Source: Gracilaria domingensis
Taxonomy: Eukaryota > Rhodophyta > Florideophyceae > Gracilariales > Gracilariaceae
DNA length: 64,000 bases
Direction: 5' to 3'
Assembly: GCA_022539475.1 (NCBI GenBank)
Contig: VCMS01000298.1
Coordinates: forward strand, 1-64,000
Made by a program: the position numbers and the translations under genes. The notes beneath the pieces were generated by a model. That model was not told where the DNA came from. It made no database searches and was given only the letters and a program-made list of their open reading frames with translations. Of the stretch, positions 43,849 through 53,891 are shown one piece after another (positions within the stretch are counted from its first letter, which is position 1; each line of letters begins with the position of its first letter).

Positions 43849-44421
43849 CTACAGAGGTCTACTGTCTACTCTACTTATTTTTAAGTCCGGTAGCCCTCTA
43901 TGTCTTGCCCCTACAGCTACTGTGATTATCACTGCATTGTGATAAACCAGAACGGCGGTGCCCCCAATAATGTCAACTGTTGCAGTGAAGCTTAACTCTG
44001 GAATAACGTCTTTCGTAAAATGGACTTCAAGTTCTTGGCCACGTTTTGCAGCATTTTCAAGAACTATAGACATGGCATCCAGAACCACACTTTTTGGGTG
44101 GTTTTCGATTCCTGTGCTTTCAATGTGGGTCGGTTCTTGAAAGTCTATAATTGATGTGGAAATATAAACACCATCAATATCTGCTCCAAACCGACCTGAA
44201 TTGACTTGGTCCAACGTTCTATCGATTGCAATTCCATTCATTCGAGCACTCCAAGGTAGTTCAGAAATAACCCTAGCTCTTCTGAAAGCATTGAGAGACT
44301 CAAAAGCATTTTTATCCCACGACAGATTTCTTTCAAAACTTTGTGGATTTGCAATTTGAAAAGGAAATTGCTTCCAAATGCCTGAGTTTTCTTGATAATG
44401 TACACTTCGTCTTTCTTCCAT
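43849..44421 (-). CDS. Unknown protein, 190 residues
   Basis: An uninterrupted minus frame from the ATG at 44421. The first 50 residues are polar (MEERRSVHYQENSGIWKQFP); the rest alternates hydrophobic and polar stretches like a beta-rich fold (VVLDAMSIVLENAAKRG, LSFTATVDIIGGTAVLVYH, AVIITVAVGA). No signal peptide or membrane helix is clear. Not recognised. A TATA-like word (TATATAAATA on minus, plus 44488-44499) lies about 70 bp upstream of the ATG, which supports a real promoter. It lies next to transposon debris on the right side but is itself unbroken. Confidence 0.5.
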   Translation of the reverse strand: MEERRSVHYQENSGIWKQFPFQIANPQSFERNLSWDKNAFESLNAFRRARVISELPWSARMNGIAIDRTLDQVNSGRFGADIDGVYISTSIIDFQEPTHIESTGIENHPKSVVLDAMSIVLENAAKRGQELEVHFTKDVIPELSFTATVDIIGGTAVLVYHNAVIITVAVGARHRGLPDLKISRVDSRPL

Positions 44422-44487
44422 TTGGTTGTAGAAGTTAGCTTCGATTGCCTGACATTTGAAATTATTCTGTCTACAACAACATGGTAT

Positions 44488-44499
44488 ATTTATATAGTC
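44488..44499 (-). promoter_or_regulatory. TATA-like box
   Basis: TATATAAATA on the minus strand, about 70 bp upstream of the start of the 190-residue gene. Position and sequence fit a core promoter; no initiator was identified. Confidence 0.4.
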
Positions 44500-44859
44500 T
44501 AAGCGATACTAGTTTGTTGCTTGAACATGCAAAATAGGTTCAAAGCAAAAATATATGAGACGCAATTGCGAAATTTCAATTCAAAGAGCTCTAGAAAGTT
44601 CTTTCTGTTTCAAACAGAATAGAAGTTTTATGAAATCAATTAACTCTAGAAAGCATTTCAGAAGCCTGCAAAACTGGAACTCGTTTTTGTTTTATAACTA
44701 TGAATCTTTTTGAACTCTTATCCGGGAATTTGCCACTAGACCTTATAACTCCCCACCGATGTGTAAAGTTGTTGGACAAAAACATATATTCTTGTTTTCT
44801 CTTTAACAATAAAGCAGGATAGAAGTGACATCTAGTATTGTCAGCTCCCCACTATTTCG

Positions 44860-46140
44860 CGCACGTGTACACGCCCGTGCCCGCGCACGCACCTGTGCGT
44901 GCGCGTGCAAGCGCGTGCGCATGCGTGTCACGTGCGCGCGTGTGCGCGTGGGCCAGTTTCACACGGCGCACTTCAAGATGCGCCGTCGTGACCGTGACTT
45001 TCGCAATACAAAAAAGCGCGCGCGCATCTCCGAACCAGCGCAGTGACCCCGACCACCCCATCCCCGCCGCCGCTCGCCCCGCAGTGGGCGAGCACAACCG
45101 CGTTCCCACCTCCACCGCCACATCGCCACCGCTCCCGCCCACCGCCGCACCGCCACCGCTCTATCACCATCGCTCTCGCCCTACCGCCGCTTTGTCCTCC
45201 ACCGCCGCATCGTCGTTGCTACCGTCCATCGCCGCGTCCCCGCCGTATACCATCTGCCAGCGCGTTTCCATAGCTTTATGCCTCCGACCGCGTCTCCATC
45301 GCTTTTCGACCGCGCTCGTCATCACTGCTGCAAGTGCTGTTCACCGCCGTCCCCGCCGCCCACCGCCGCAGCACCACCACCACCGCGACCCCGCCGGCGA
45401 CCCCGCCGCCCACCGCCGTTTTGCCACCACCGCCGCAACCCCGCTGCCACCACCGCAGCGCCCCTACCACTGCGTCCTCGTTGGTGACCGCCGCAGCATC
45501 ACCACTGCCGCGACCCTACAGCCGACCGCCACAGCACTAGCCCAACCGCGTCTCCGTCGGCCACCGCCGCAGCGCCGCCCCAGCTGTGTCGTTTCCACCG
45601 CTTCTTGCTGCCTCGCCACCTCCGTCGCGTCGCACCGGCCACCGCCGCGTCACCGCCGCATCACCGCCGCAGTGCCACCACCGCCGCGTCCGCGCCGATC
45701 TTCGCCGCGCTGCTACCGCTCCCGTAGCGATCCCTCTCGCCACCGACCAGGTCGCTGTCGCAGCCGCCACACGCGCATCGCCACCATCGCCATCGCAGCC
45801 ACCGCACAGCGGCACAGCCACGCACGTCGCCTCTCGCACGCCGCCGCACACACGCCGTTCTATGCTCGGGAAGCCGCGCAGGGGCAACCTCGGGTGCTCG
45901 TTTGTAAGACGGGTCGAGTGGATGCGCGAGGCGGGCGCGCGATGAGGGTGTGCGGTGTGCGGGCGCTCGGCACGTGGTGTTGCGGTGCGGAGTGCTGGTG
46001 CGGTCTGGGATGCCGCTGACTGGCGCGGAGTGCGCGCCGCGTGGCGCTCGAGACATGTTGCGCAGCGTGTGGGACGTGGTGTCCTCTGTGGGCGCGCGGT
46101 GCGTTGCGAGTGCGCGGTACGCGACGACGCCGAGAAGGGC
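44860..46140. repeat. GC-rich low-complexity tract
   Basis: It starts with an alternating purine-pyrimidine run (gtgcgcgtgcaagcgcgtgcg and relatives, about 44868-44955). It continues as imperfect ccaccgccgc-type repeats up to about 45860, then unique GC-rich DNA. A 393-codon plus frame (44838-46019) and several minus frames cross it; their Pro/His/Arg/Ala composition follows from the repeats. I do not call a gene. Confidence 0.6.
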
Positions 46141-46246
46141 AGCATCATTATCTTGAATCGCTGTTGTCTCTTTTTGTAACGAGTGCGAAACGAAAGTTTC
46201 GTTCCGAGTAGGACAAGACTTTCCTTTCTCAGCGCAGTCCTAATCG

Positions 46247-47038
46247 ATGCGCACACGCTACTTAAGTCTGGGTGCCGGCTTGTTGCTTAGTTTTCTTTCT
46301 CTGACTCGTATTGCAACCACTTTCCTCCTTCGCAACGTCATGGCTTCCTCTAACTACCGGGACGTTGTTGCCTCTGCTCTTTCACCTCCTGCCTCAGCTG
46401 CGGTTGACGCGTCAGCTGGTGCCGCGCCTGCCGCGCCGCCTGTTGCTCCGCCTGCCACGCCGCCTGCCGCGCAACCTGAAGCGCAACCTGCCACGCCGCC
46501 TGGTGCTCCGCCTGGTGCTCCGCCTGGTGCTCCGCCTGCCGCGCAATCTGCCACGCCGCCTGATGCGCCGCCTGATGCTCTGCCTGGTGCTTCAATTGAT
46601 GCTCCGAGTGATGCCGCGCCTGATGCTCATCCGATGGATGCTCCGATTGATGCCGCGGAGTGGGATGAGCAGGATGAGATCGAGAAAGAAGAAAAGGAAG
46701 CTTGGCTAGAAGTTACAAAATTGGAGAAGAAGCTCGCTCCTGTAACGAGGGATAAAGATGAGGCAGTTTCCGCTGTTGAGAGTTTGCTGCCGGAATTAGG
46801 CGTGCAAAGAAATGAAAAATGTGTACTGATGTCCCTTGTAGAGGAAAGAGACTCTTTGAAGGTCCAGCTTTCGATTGCGAAGCAAACCAATAAAAGGCAA
46901 GCGAAGGAATTGAAAGATTAAGCCACACGGGTCTCAAACCAGGACGTCATTATTGAACGCATTAAAGAGGACTTGCGTCAGGCTGAGGAAAAACTGAAGA
47001 ACGCTCAGAGTATGGAGGATATGGTGTCAAGAATTTGA
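46247..47038 (+). CDS. Pro/Ala-repeat plus coiled-coil protein, one in-frame TAA
   Basis: Possible starts are 46247 (MRTRYLSLGAGLLLSFLSLT, a possible signal or anchor) or the ATG at 46340 (MASSNYRDVVASAL). An Ala/Pro-rich region made of 12-bp-like units (PPGAPPGAPPGAPP) fills about residues 60-130, followed by an acidic patch and a coiled coil (EIEKEEKEAWLEVTKLEKKL). A TAA at 46919-46921 ends the first frame, but the same frame continues as coiled coil (IIERIKEDLRQAEEKLKNAQ) to a stop at 47036-47038. Either a fresh nonsense mutation or an 81-nt phase-0 intron (AAG/GTCCAG near 46860 to AACCAG near 46961) could explain it; the splice signals are weak. Function unknown. Confidence 0.45.
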
Positions 47039-47135
47039 AAATTTGGTGCAGAACCCGCACACAGAGTCTGAGGGCTAGATCTAGTGATATGAGGGATCGA
47101 TCGATGTAGTATTATCGTTGGCATCTCTCTTTGTG

Positions 47136-47440
47136 TTACCGTTTTAAGTTAGACCGCCAAGCGATGCGACGTTCGCGCCGTATAGCCCCTTCTCCTCCCC
47201 AGCTTCTAGCATATACAACCCTTTCACAACCTCTTCTCCGCCCACACCAATGCCGCCCAATGCTTCGCCGCCACAACACCCATCGACCTAACCACCACTC
47301 ACCCCGCTCCGTCGATAGTCGCTCGATCAGCACCACGTCCACCCGATAAAGGTCTTGCTCTGCGTCGTAGGTCACTCGCAAGTACAGCTCGCCGTCTTCT
47401 CCCTCGTGCGCCCAGACGGCCGCTGCTCATTTCACAGTTC
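47136..47440 (-). other. Possible C2-like exon
   Basis: The minus frame near 47430-47330 reads WAHEGEDGELYLRVTYDAEQ, then DLYRVDVVLIERLSTERG, which has the feel of the first strands of a C2 domain. It is followed by a good donor-like word (GGGGTGAGT). There is no start codon and no continuation found. It may be one exon of an eroded gene. Confidence 0.2.
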
Positions 47441-47529
47441 TGCTCTTTTCTTTGCTCCCTCCCCCTCTCTTTAAACAGAGCTGCATACATGTATGCAGTG
47501 CAGCTGATTGGAATTCGCTTCTGGCTTCA

Positions 47530-48250
47530 CGATTTCATCCGTTGGGGCAGCGCGGGGCGCTGCAGCTGCAGCAGCGTGCGCAAGACGGCGCGCGGCGGCT
47601 GCGCGAGCACGCACACCAGCTCGACGAGCCCGTCGTCGGGCGCGGGAGCGCCGATGCCAGCGCCAGCGCGGAGGAGGGCAGCGCGGCGTTGGCGACGGTG
47701 GCGCCCAGCAGCGGCAACGCGGCCCGCTCGACGCGGTCGACGGCCAGCGTGACGGCAAGCGCTCCCGGCACGGCGTCGCGCACGCTATGCGAACGAGCGC
47801 TGGCGCCACACGGCCGCCAGCCTGCTCGCAGCGTACGCCAGCGCGCCGAACGCGCGCTTGAGGCGGCGCGCCGCGGCTGACACGGCTCGCGCCTCCAGTC
47901 CGACGCCGGCCAGCAGCAGCATGCGCTCGGCGCGGCCGCCCACCGCCACCAGGTGAAGATCCACGCGGCGCAGGGGGCCGGACGCCGGCGGCGCGGCGCG
48001 GGCGCAGCGGAATGTGCAGCGCGGCGGCGAGCGCGTTGGCGGTGCCGCGCGGCATCACGGCCAGCACGGGGCGCGGCGGCGGCGCGGCGCGGATGGCGGC
48101 CGCGACGGCCGACACGGTGCGGTCGCCACCGCACGCCACCAGCACGCGCCTGCCGTCGGCGATGGCGCGCGCTGCGACGGCGCGCTGCGCCAGCGCGGGG
48201 GTCGCGCGTGCCGCTCACGGCGTTGAAAACGACGTCGACGCGCGGCTGAG
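47530..48250 (-). pseudogene. Diacylglycerol/lipid kinase-like gene, frames broken
   Basis: Minus strand. Motifs in order: VVFNAVSGTRDP (nucleotide loop start); LVACGGDRTVSAVAAAI and VLAVMPRGTANALAAAL (the catalytic GGD and the PRGTAN block of DAGK/YegS-type lipid kinases, with Arg instead of Gly in GGDG); MLLLAGVGLEARAVSAAARR and LKRAFGALAYAASGWR (C-terminal fold); then AALPLLGATVANAALPSSAL. These fall in different frames with at least three frame changes over 0.7 kb. The DNA is extremely GC-rich, so sequencing errors are an alternative to true decay. Family members phosphorylate diacylglycerol or sphingosine at membranes. Confidence 0.55.
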
Positions 48251-48419
48251 AGGCGGAGAACGGCGTGCTGCGGCGGGGGTGGCGGTGACGGGGGCGGTGC
48301 GGCGGGCGGGCCATAGCGGCGCGCGAGGGGGCGAGAGGGGGAGGGGCCGCGCTACGCGTCGGCTTGTGGCGGCAGCGGCGGCACAAACAGCGCCAGCGAG
48401 TTGAGCACGCCTGCGCATG

Positions 48420-48446
48420 GCCACGCACGTGTTACACGTGCGTGGC
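48420..48446. repeat. Perfect 12-bp-arm palindrome
   Basis: GCCACGCACGTG and its exact inverse enclose TTA. It lies in GC-rich non-coding DNA to the right of the lipid-kinase remains, upstream of them on the minus strand. Confidence 0.7.
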
Positions 48447-48729
48447 GCGCGACGTGCGCGGTGACCTGTGCGCCGAGCGCATGACGACGAGCGGCGCGTT
48501 TTCGCTTCGCGTGAGCGAGCGTTTAGGCGTGGCGGCGGCGTTTTTGGCGACCCACCGCTCCACGCACTGTAAACTTACTGATGAGTGTAGCGCCGCTGAC
48601 AGCACACTGTAACCGTCGGCGACGCGCGCTTGCGGCGGCGCATGCAGCACGCGCCGAGCACGCGGGCTTACGCACGTGCGCGTTGCGGCTGCGGCCACAA
48701 CGCATCTGCTTGCGCTGCAAAATATTTTT

Positions 48730-49242
48730 TTATTTCAACCCGGCATTCCCACGATTGGAAGGCTTGAGATTTCGGCGATCGTGGTCGTAGCTGTCACTGT
48801 GAGCGCTGTGGGCTCGTTGGATGCGTTCGGATGAGGGGTTTGGCTCTGCGTAGAAGCAGGATTTATGATGAGATGAATGACGTTGATGCGGATTTGAAGC
48901 GGACTTTGTAGGAAGACGACTAAGTGCGCGTCTATGCCGCCTTGATGGAGGGGAGGATTTGGGAAGGGTTTCTACTGGTTTGTGCAAAGATTCGATGACG
49001 ACGGGGGCTGTGTTGAGGCGGGTCAGTTTGTCATCTTCGACTAACGGGGAAGACGGGAGAGCGAACGAGTTTCGCCGGCGCTCCTGGTAGTCCTCAAATG
49101 AGTCGTAATCTTCATCAGAAGATATGTCGAAATCAGAACTCATTTCTGGAGCAGCTTCACGCTTGTTCATACGCAGAGCATCTATTTCCTCGGTTCGTCG
49201 GAAGGATCCGCGGAAAGGAGACGCCCGATTCACACGCTGCAT
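48730..49242 (-). CDS. Ser/Arg/His-rich disordered protein
   Basis: The minus frame is open from about 49525 to 48730. The first in-frame ATG codons are at 49242 (MQRVNRASPF) and 49170 (MNKREAAPEM), so the product is about 147-170 residues. An acidic patch (MSSDFDISSDEDYDSFEDY) is followed by a Ser/Pro/Arg/His-rich region (SSPPSRRHRRALSRL, HQRHSSHHKS). No folded domain. Composition suggests a nuclear or RNA-associated regulatory protein, but nothing in the sequence proves it. It may have an upstream exon, since the frame is open well before the first ATG. Confidence 0.4.
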   Translation of the reverse strand: MQRVNRASPFRGSFRRTEEIDALRMNKREAAPEMSSDFDISSDEDYDSFEDYQERRRNSFALPSSPLVEDDKLTRLNTAPVVIESLHKPVETLPKSSPPSRRHRRALSRLPTKSASNPHQRHSSHHKSCFYAEPNPSSERIQRAHSAHSDSYDHDRRNLKPSNRGNAGLK

Positions 49243-49442
49243 ACATCGACGGAAACACCCCTTTCCGAACTCCAACAGCAGTGACCGTTTTGCCCGCTTG
49301 GACACCTGTCTTCGACGTAAAGGAGAAAGAAGACTAATCAGAACTGCTGAAAGAGTAAGCCCGTGCTGGACGGAAAGCGGCGGGGTGGTTGGTGTAACAA
49401 TATGGATGGTGAATGAAGTCTGGCCTTCCGAGATGGAGGGGA

Positions 49443-49625
49443 AGGCCGGCTGACGCCCCTTTAATACAGATGTTGTAGCAGGTCTAGAGAGATCTAAGAC
49501 TATGCTACAAGCTACCTTCTGTCTCTACTGTCTCCTAGTGTCTCGTAACACGTGAGCTACAAGCCAAGCACGGGGATCAGACGTGACTTGGAGCTTGTAG
49601 GCTCTCATAGTGTTACAGTTGGTAG
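49443..49625. other. No gene seen
   Basis: Short spacer with several TAC/GTA-rich inverted words (acaagctac and gagcttgtag); no coding support. Confidence 0.3.
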
Positions 49626-49838
49626 CTAGAGGAACAGATGTTGGGGCGTTTTGGGGCGAGCCAGAGATGATGCGACGGTAGCGTAGACGAGTGTTTGCGT
49701 AGTCTGGCTGGCGAGGAAGTTTGGCACGACGTTGGAAGAACGCTCATGTTGACGCCGCAGCTCGTACAGTTGGTACGGATCGACTCGAGAGTGATGAGAG
49801 TGCACGCGCGTGGGCGTGGTATTGGTGAAGAAGCTCAT
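49626..49838 (-). CDS. Small hypothetical protein
   Basis: 70 residues from the ATG at 49838 on minus (MSFFTNTTPTRVHSHHSRVD, then ELRRQHERSSNVVPNFLASQ). No motif recognised and no relatives in the window. Length and composition are compatible with a small real protein, but long plus-strand frames overlap it. Confidence 0.25.
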   Translation of the reverse strand: MSFFTNTTPTRVHSHHSRVDPYQLYELRRQHERSSNVVPNFLASQTTQTLVYATVASSLARPKTPQHLFL

Positions 49839-50495
49839 GGGTGGCGGAGGAGAGTTATGATGTCGTGTGACGAAAGACGTCGACAACAGAGGCGACGACG
49901 AGAGGAGTGCCGGAGTTTGGGGATGGCGGAGAGCGCGGAGTTATACGCACGACCGAGATGCAGAGCATGTCTGTAAGCAACCTCTTGCTGGCGTGTGCGT
50001 GACGGACAGTCTGGCACGTGTGGCGCGCGTGTCCGTGGCGAGAGATGCCGTCGAGTGCGCGAGAGGCAGAAGGCGGCGGCGGTTCCCGAGGTCAAGCTTG
50101 GCAGAATCGATGGCGGTCCGCCTCCGCCAGGAGGTGAGCGGGTGCAGGACTCGATCTGCGGACATTGGCGGCGAGCTGAGGCGCAGGATCGAAGAGGGCG
50201 GCGAGGGCGTGGTGGACAACGGGGTGACGGCGCTGCACTTCGCGTCGCGCTTTCCAAGTTGGAAATTCCAACTTGCATTGCGCGCTGAGCCACGGCACGC
50301 GCCACGGAGCGTTCTGAAAGCGGCGGCAGCGCGCGCGGCGCGACACGCAGCAAAGAAGCGCGGCGCCAGCAACGCCCATGGCAACGCGCGGCTGCGCCGC
50401 ACGCAGCAAGCGGAGCACGCGCCGCGCGTCTTTGGCGCGTCCGCGCGCAGAAGCGCCGACCGTTGGCACCCCGCCATTTGTCGCGCCAAAACGGC

Positions 50496-52079
50496 TCACT
50501 CGTTTACACAGCTGGCCACGTCCGCGAGTAGACGCTGCCGCTCGCGCGCGCTGCGCAGCGCGGCGCGCGCCGCGACATAGCCGTCGGGCCGGATCAGCAG
50601 CGCCGCGCCGCCGTCGACGCGCAGCCGCTTGGCGAGCGCGCCGTGCGCGTCGCGCGCGGCGCGGTCCGCCAGCGCGTCCGCGCCGCCGTCGCCGTCCACC
50701 GCCACCACGCGCAGCAGCTCCTGCAGCGCGCCGCGCGCGCCGCGCACCAGCTCCGCGCACTCCATCCCCGCCGCGCGCACCAGCAGCAGCGTGAACTGCG
50801 CGCCGCCGATCAGGCCGTGCAGCTGCGCGTTGCGCAGCGCCGCGTCCGGCACGCGCTGCCCGCGCGCCAGCGGCGCCGTCGCGCCCGCCGCGCTCGCGTC
50901 TCCGTAGTGGTAGCTCAGACCGGAGATGCGGTGCACGCCGTCGTTGTGCCACCCGGCCTGTTGCGTCGCCTTCATGCGATGCGCCAGCTGTTTGCCGTGC
51001 GCCATGAGGATGTTGTGGATCGCGTCCGTTCCGGCGATCACCTGTGCCCCGATCGGCTTCCGCTCGCTTTCATAGCTTTGCAGCACTTGCTTGGAGCCGC
51101 GTCCGCTGAGCACCATGGCCAGCTTCCACCCCACGTTGTACGCGTCTTGCATGCCGCAATTCATGCCTTGTCCGCCGGACGGCGAGTGTACGTGTGCCGA
51201 GTCGCCCACCAGAATCACGTTCCTGTGCATGTATTTGGTGGCCTGCTTCTTCCACACGCGCCATTTCGAAACCCATTTGGGCTCGCCCAGCTGCACGTCC
51301 TCCACCAACGACTCGATCACGTCTTGAAACAGCTCGCGTGCCTTATCCTTGTCGTTGTCGTCAATGGTGCCCTTGAAGCTGACGATGACGCGATACAGAT
51401 CGTTCGGAAGACGCGCAAGCAGCAGGAAGCGCTCCTTCGACATGTAGTAATGAACTGCGTCTTCCGCCCACTCAAACCCACTCACGGGCGCGTCCATCAG
51501 CTGCATTACCGTGCCTTCGTACATGTCACCGTCAAACTCAAGCCCCGCCTCCCTGCGTACCACACTGCCCATGCCGTCGCATCCGATAATCCACTTGGCG
51601 GCGCTGGTCTGTTGCGTACCGTCGGCGTGCCGAATGAAAGCGGAGTACGATTCCTCATCAGCGCCAGCCACAAGCTGCATCAGCTCAGTATTCCACTCTA
51701 TTTGAACACCATACTCATCGCTCAGATGATGCAGCAAAATACGCTCGGTTTCCGTTTGACTCAGGGTCAAAATGAACGGGAACGGCGTATCCAGGTGGTG
51801 GAAATCGAGCTTTGGGCGCGCGCTCTGCCCCTGAACGTTGAACACAAAGCCGTACAGTTTGTGGCCAATGCGAAGGAACTGGTCCGCTACACCCATGTGT
51901 TGAAACATTTGCATGGATCGCGCGTGGATTATGAAGGAGCGAGATGTGTCGCTTCCATGGGGCTTTCAGTCGATGATGCGCAGCGAGACGTTTCTGCGAG
52001 CCAGTTCGATTGCGAGAACCAGTCCGGTCGGTCCCGCTCCCACAATGAGCACGTCCGTGGCATCAAATGCGCCTGACAT
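50496..52079 (-). pseudogene. FAD-dependent aromatic monooxygenase, one early TGA
   Basis: Minus strand, 528 codons from the ATG at 52079. Residues 10-37 (VLIVGAGPTGLVLAIELARR) form the FAD-binding Rossmann motif. A TGA follows at 51966-51968 (codon 38), where relatives usually have Arg or Lys. The same frame then runs unbroken to 50496. Later motifs: WIIGCDGMGSVVRREAGL (DG motif) and NVILVGDSAHVHSPSGGQGM (GD motif), then a thioredoxin-like C-terminal domain. The family (PheA/TfdB type) hydroxylates phenolic substrates with NAD(P)H. CGA to TGA is a single C-to-T change, so this looks like a recent nonsense mutation, an allele or an error. Restarting at the next Met would lose the FAD site. 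GC content rises sharply in the 3' third. Confidence 0.7.
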
Positions 52080-52519
52080 GGTGCACTGGAATTTTGACCT
52101 TCATTCCAGTGGAGGAGAATGTAGCATTGGCGGCCAGCTATTTACCTTTGGTACCTGGAGTCTCACAGAGCGATGCGCAGCGTTGGTGAACGTGACAGGT
52201 GAGATACAAATGCAGCACAAGCGAAGAATTGGGCCAATGGCACGCTTGTAGACGCTGCATATCTGTGATATTTTGACGGAAGGGCTTGTTCGCAAGCACT
52301 TTTATGTTGGCGAGGGACAACTTTGGCGGAGATTGGCGCGAATGGACACGGTCCCTGGCAAGGACGGCCTGCCGGACGCTGCGAGTTGTTGTTTCGCTGC
52401 GCTGTCAACAACGTCGAGCGCCACGCCAGGCGATCAGCGCGTGTAGCTCGCGTTGCACGCCACGTGTGCGCGTTTGTAACGGTTGTAAAGTGGCCGCACG
52501 TGAGTGCGCAGCCGCGTGA

Positions 52520-52563
52520 ATCACGAGTCGTGATGCCCAGTGGGCATGTGAGGAGTCCTCACA
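52520..52563. repeat. Three abutting small perfect palindromes
   Basis: ATCACGA-G-TCGTGAT (52520-52534), TGCCC-AGT-GGGCA (52534-52546) and TGTGAGGA-G-TCCTCACA (52547-52563) follow one another without gaps. Non-coding, upstream of the monooxygenase gene. Confidence 0.7.
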
Positions 52564-53320
52564 CGCCCGCCGCGGCCGAACCTCCTTGCCGCGTGCCCTG
52601 CCATCCGCCCCCCGGTCTACAAGATGCCTAGGCAAAGCGCGCCTTCCACGCCCGCCGGCGCAGCGTGCAACCCTGTTCATGGCACAAAAAACCGAACGTT
52701 CTCTGATCGCACTTGCAGCTGTGATTCGTAACAGGGCTTGGATGATATAACGGACTGTCTAAGGGAACGTGTTCGTTTGTAGTACGCAACATACTTGACG
52801 TGTTTTGGCGAATCATGCCGTTTAGTTCGAATTTGCTCAGGTGCGTATCGGTGTTGTTGGTACTGAGGTTGGGTGCTGCTGGGGAACTAGACGTAGTTTG
52901 CCGAGTCGTTGGTGCCGTCGGCAGAGCTGCTTTTTGAGGCCATATGAACCTGGGGTGGTGTGTTATTGGCTTGGACTGGCCAATAGTTTTGACGCAAGAC
53001 GAGATCTAGAAGTCTGCATGTGTTTGTGTTGCAGGCTCAGCCTGCCGGGCTGGCTGCCGCAGGCTGCAACGCAAACACATGCAGACGTCGAAGTTCGAAA
53101 GGCCCGTCAGATGTGCTGCAGCAGCACATCTGACGTGCCTTCGAACGTTGCATATACTTTTGCATTGCATAGAAGTTGAAAACCTTTTTGGATTTCAAAT
53201 TTATTTAAAAACGCTGAAAGTGGGTGACAGAAGGCCACTACTGGCAAAAACTTTGCACTTCACCGAATGACGGGAGGGTGACGAAGAAAATTTTTGGAGG
53301 TCGTGCAACATTGATGACAT
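52564..53320. repeat. Non-coding stretch with two long hairpins
   Basis: No gene supported. GTCTGCATGTGTTTGTGTTG-CAG (53012-53034) faces its inverse at 53064-53086 with one mismatch. Next, 53093-53146 is a hairpin whose central 15-bp arms (53105-53119 and 53121-53135, CGTCAGATGTGCTGC and inverse) are perfect around one base, with outer arms GTTCGAA/TTCGAAC. Confidence 0.7.
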
Positions 53321-53387
53321 TGTCATCACTCAGTTACTTCTTAAGTATTCTTGGCAAGAATACTTAAGGAGTAACTGAGTGATGACA
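53321..53387. repeat. 32-bp-arm inverted repeat covering a start codon
   Basis: The arms 53321-53352 and 53356-53387 are inverse copies with one mismatch in 32, separated by GGC. The ATG of the Sel1-repeat gene (53382-53384) lies within the right arm, so an mRNA starting upstream would carry the start codon in a very stable hairpin. Confidence 0.8.
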
Positions 53388-53753
53388 CAAGAGGAATGGG
53401 AAAAGGGTGGCGGTGCTAAATCGAAGAAGGTAACCTCTGCTGTGGGTTGTTTGTTAGAACGAGGTGCGATGTACCGGCTCGCTAAAGTTCTGCAAAATGG
53501 AGCGGAGGGTGTTGCAGCAGATATAGCTCGAGCTATAGCTTTGTATGAGAGTGCTCTTCGTGAAAACGCTACGGTATGGGCTATGAATGGATTGCTTTGG
53601 ACGTTACTGCACCGTGTGGATGATTGTGGGAATGTGGACAAGTCAAAGGCTATGGAGACGCTGCGTGGAGCTGTCGATGAAAAGAACGACGTAAACGGAA
53701 TGGTGGCTCTGTCGGTGCTGTACGCGAGACAGCTTGAGCGAGATTGGAGCTGA
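53382..53753 (+). CDS. Sel1-like repeat protein
   Basis: 123 residues from the ATG at 53382. Two Sel1-like (TPR-type) helical repeats are visible: AMYRLAKVLQNGAEGVAADI with ARAIALYESALREN, then SKAMETLRGAVDE with GMVALSVLYA. Sel1 repeats form solenoids for protein-protein contact, for example in signalling or quality-control complexes. The protein is short for the family, so it may be a fragment of a larger Sel1 protein or a small stand-alone solenoid. The start codon sits in one arm of a long inverted repeat. The frame is unbroken. Confidence 0.55.
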   Translation: MTQEEWEKGGGAKSKKVTSAVGCLLERGAMYRLAKVLQNGAEGVAADIARAIALYESALRENATVWAMNGLLWTLLHRVDDCGNVDKSKAMETLRGAVDEKNDVNGMVALSVLYARQLERDWS

Positions 53754-53891
53754 CATAACCATAGAGAGAGAGAAAGTCGCGCCGCGTAAAGCCCGTGGTC
53801 CGCTCTCTTTCAAATGCGAGCGGTTTTGAACAGGGAACGGGCATGATGTAATAAGGTTAGAACCGTCTTTAACGAAGAGCGGTTGTGCACA

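Noticed and set aside
44838-46019. 393-codon plus frame, Pro/His/Arg-rich
   Set aside because: It follows from imperfect ccaccgccgc repeats without stops; minus frames are equally open and no domain is visible.
18447-51968. Reassigned stop codon in the host
   Set aside because: All three stop codons occur inside interrupted frames, and intact genes nearby end at TAA, TAG and TGA, so no single reassignment fits.
51913-52251. Plus-strand frames opposite the FAD monooxygenase, such as 50643-52076
   Set aside because: The minus frame carries all FAD-enzyme motifs over 527 codons; the plus frames are shadows.
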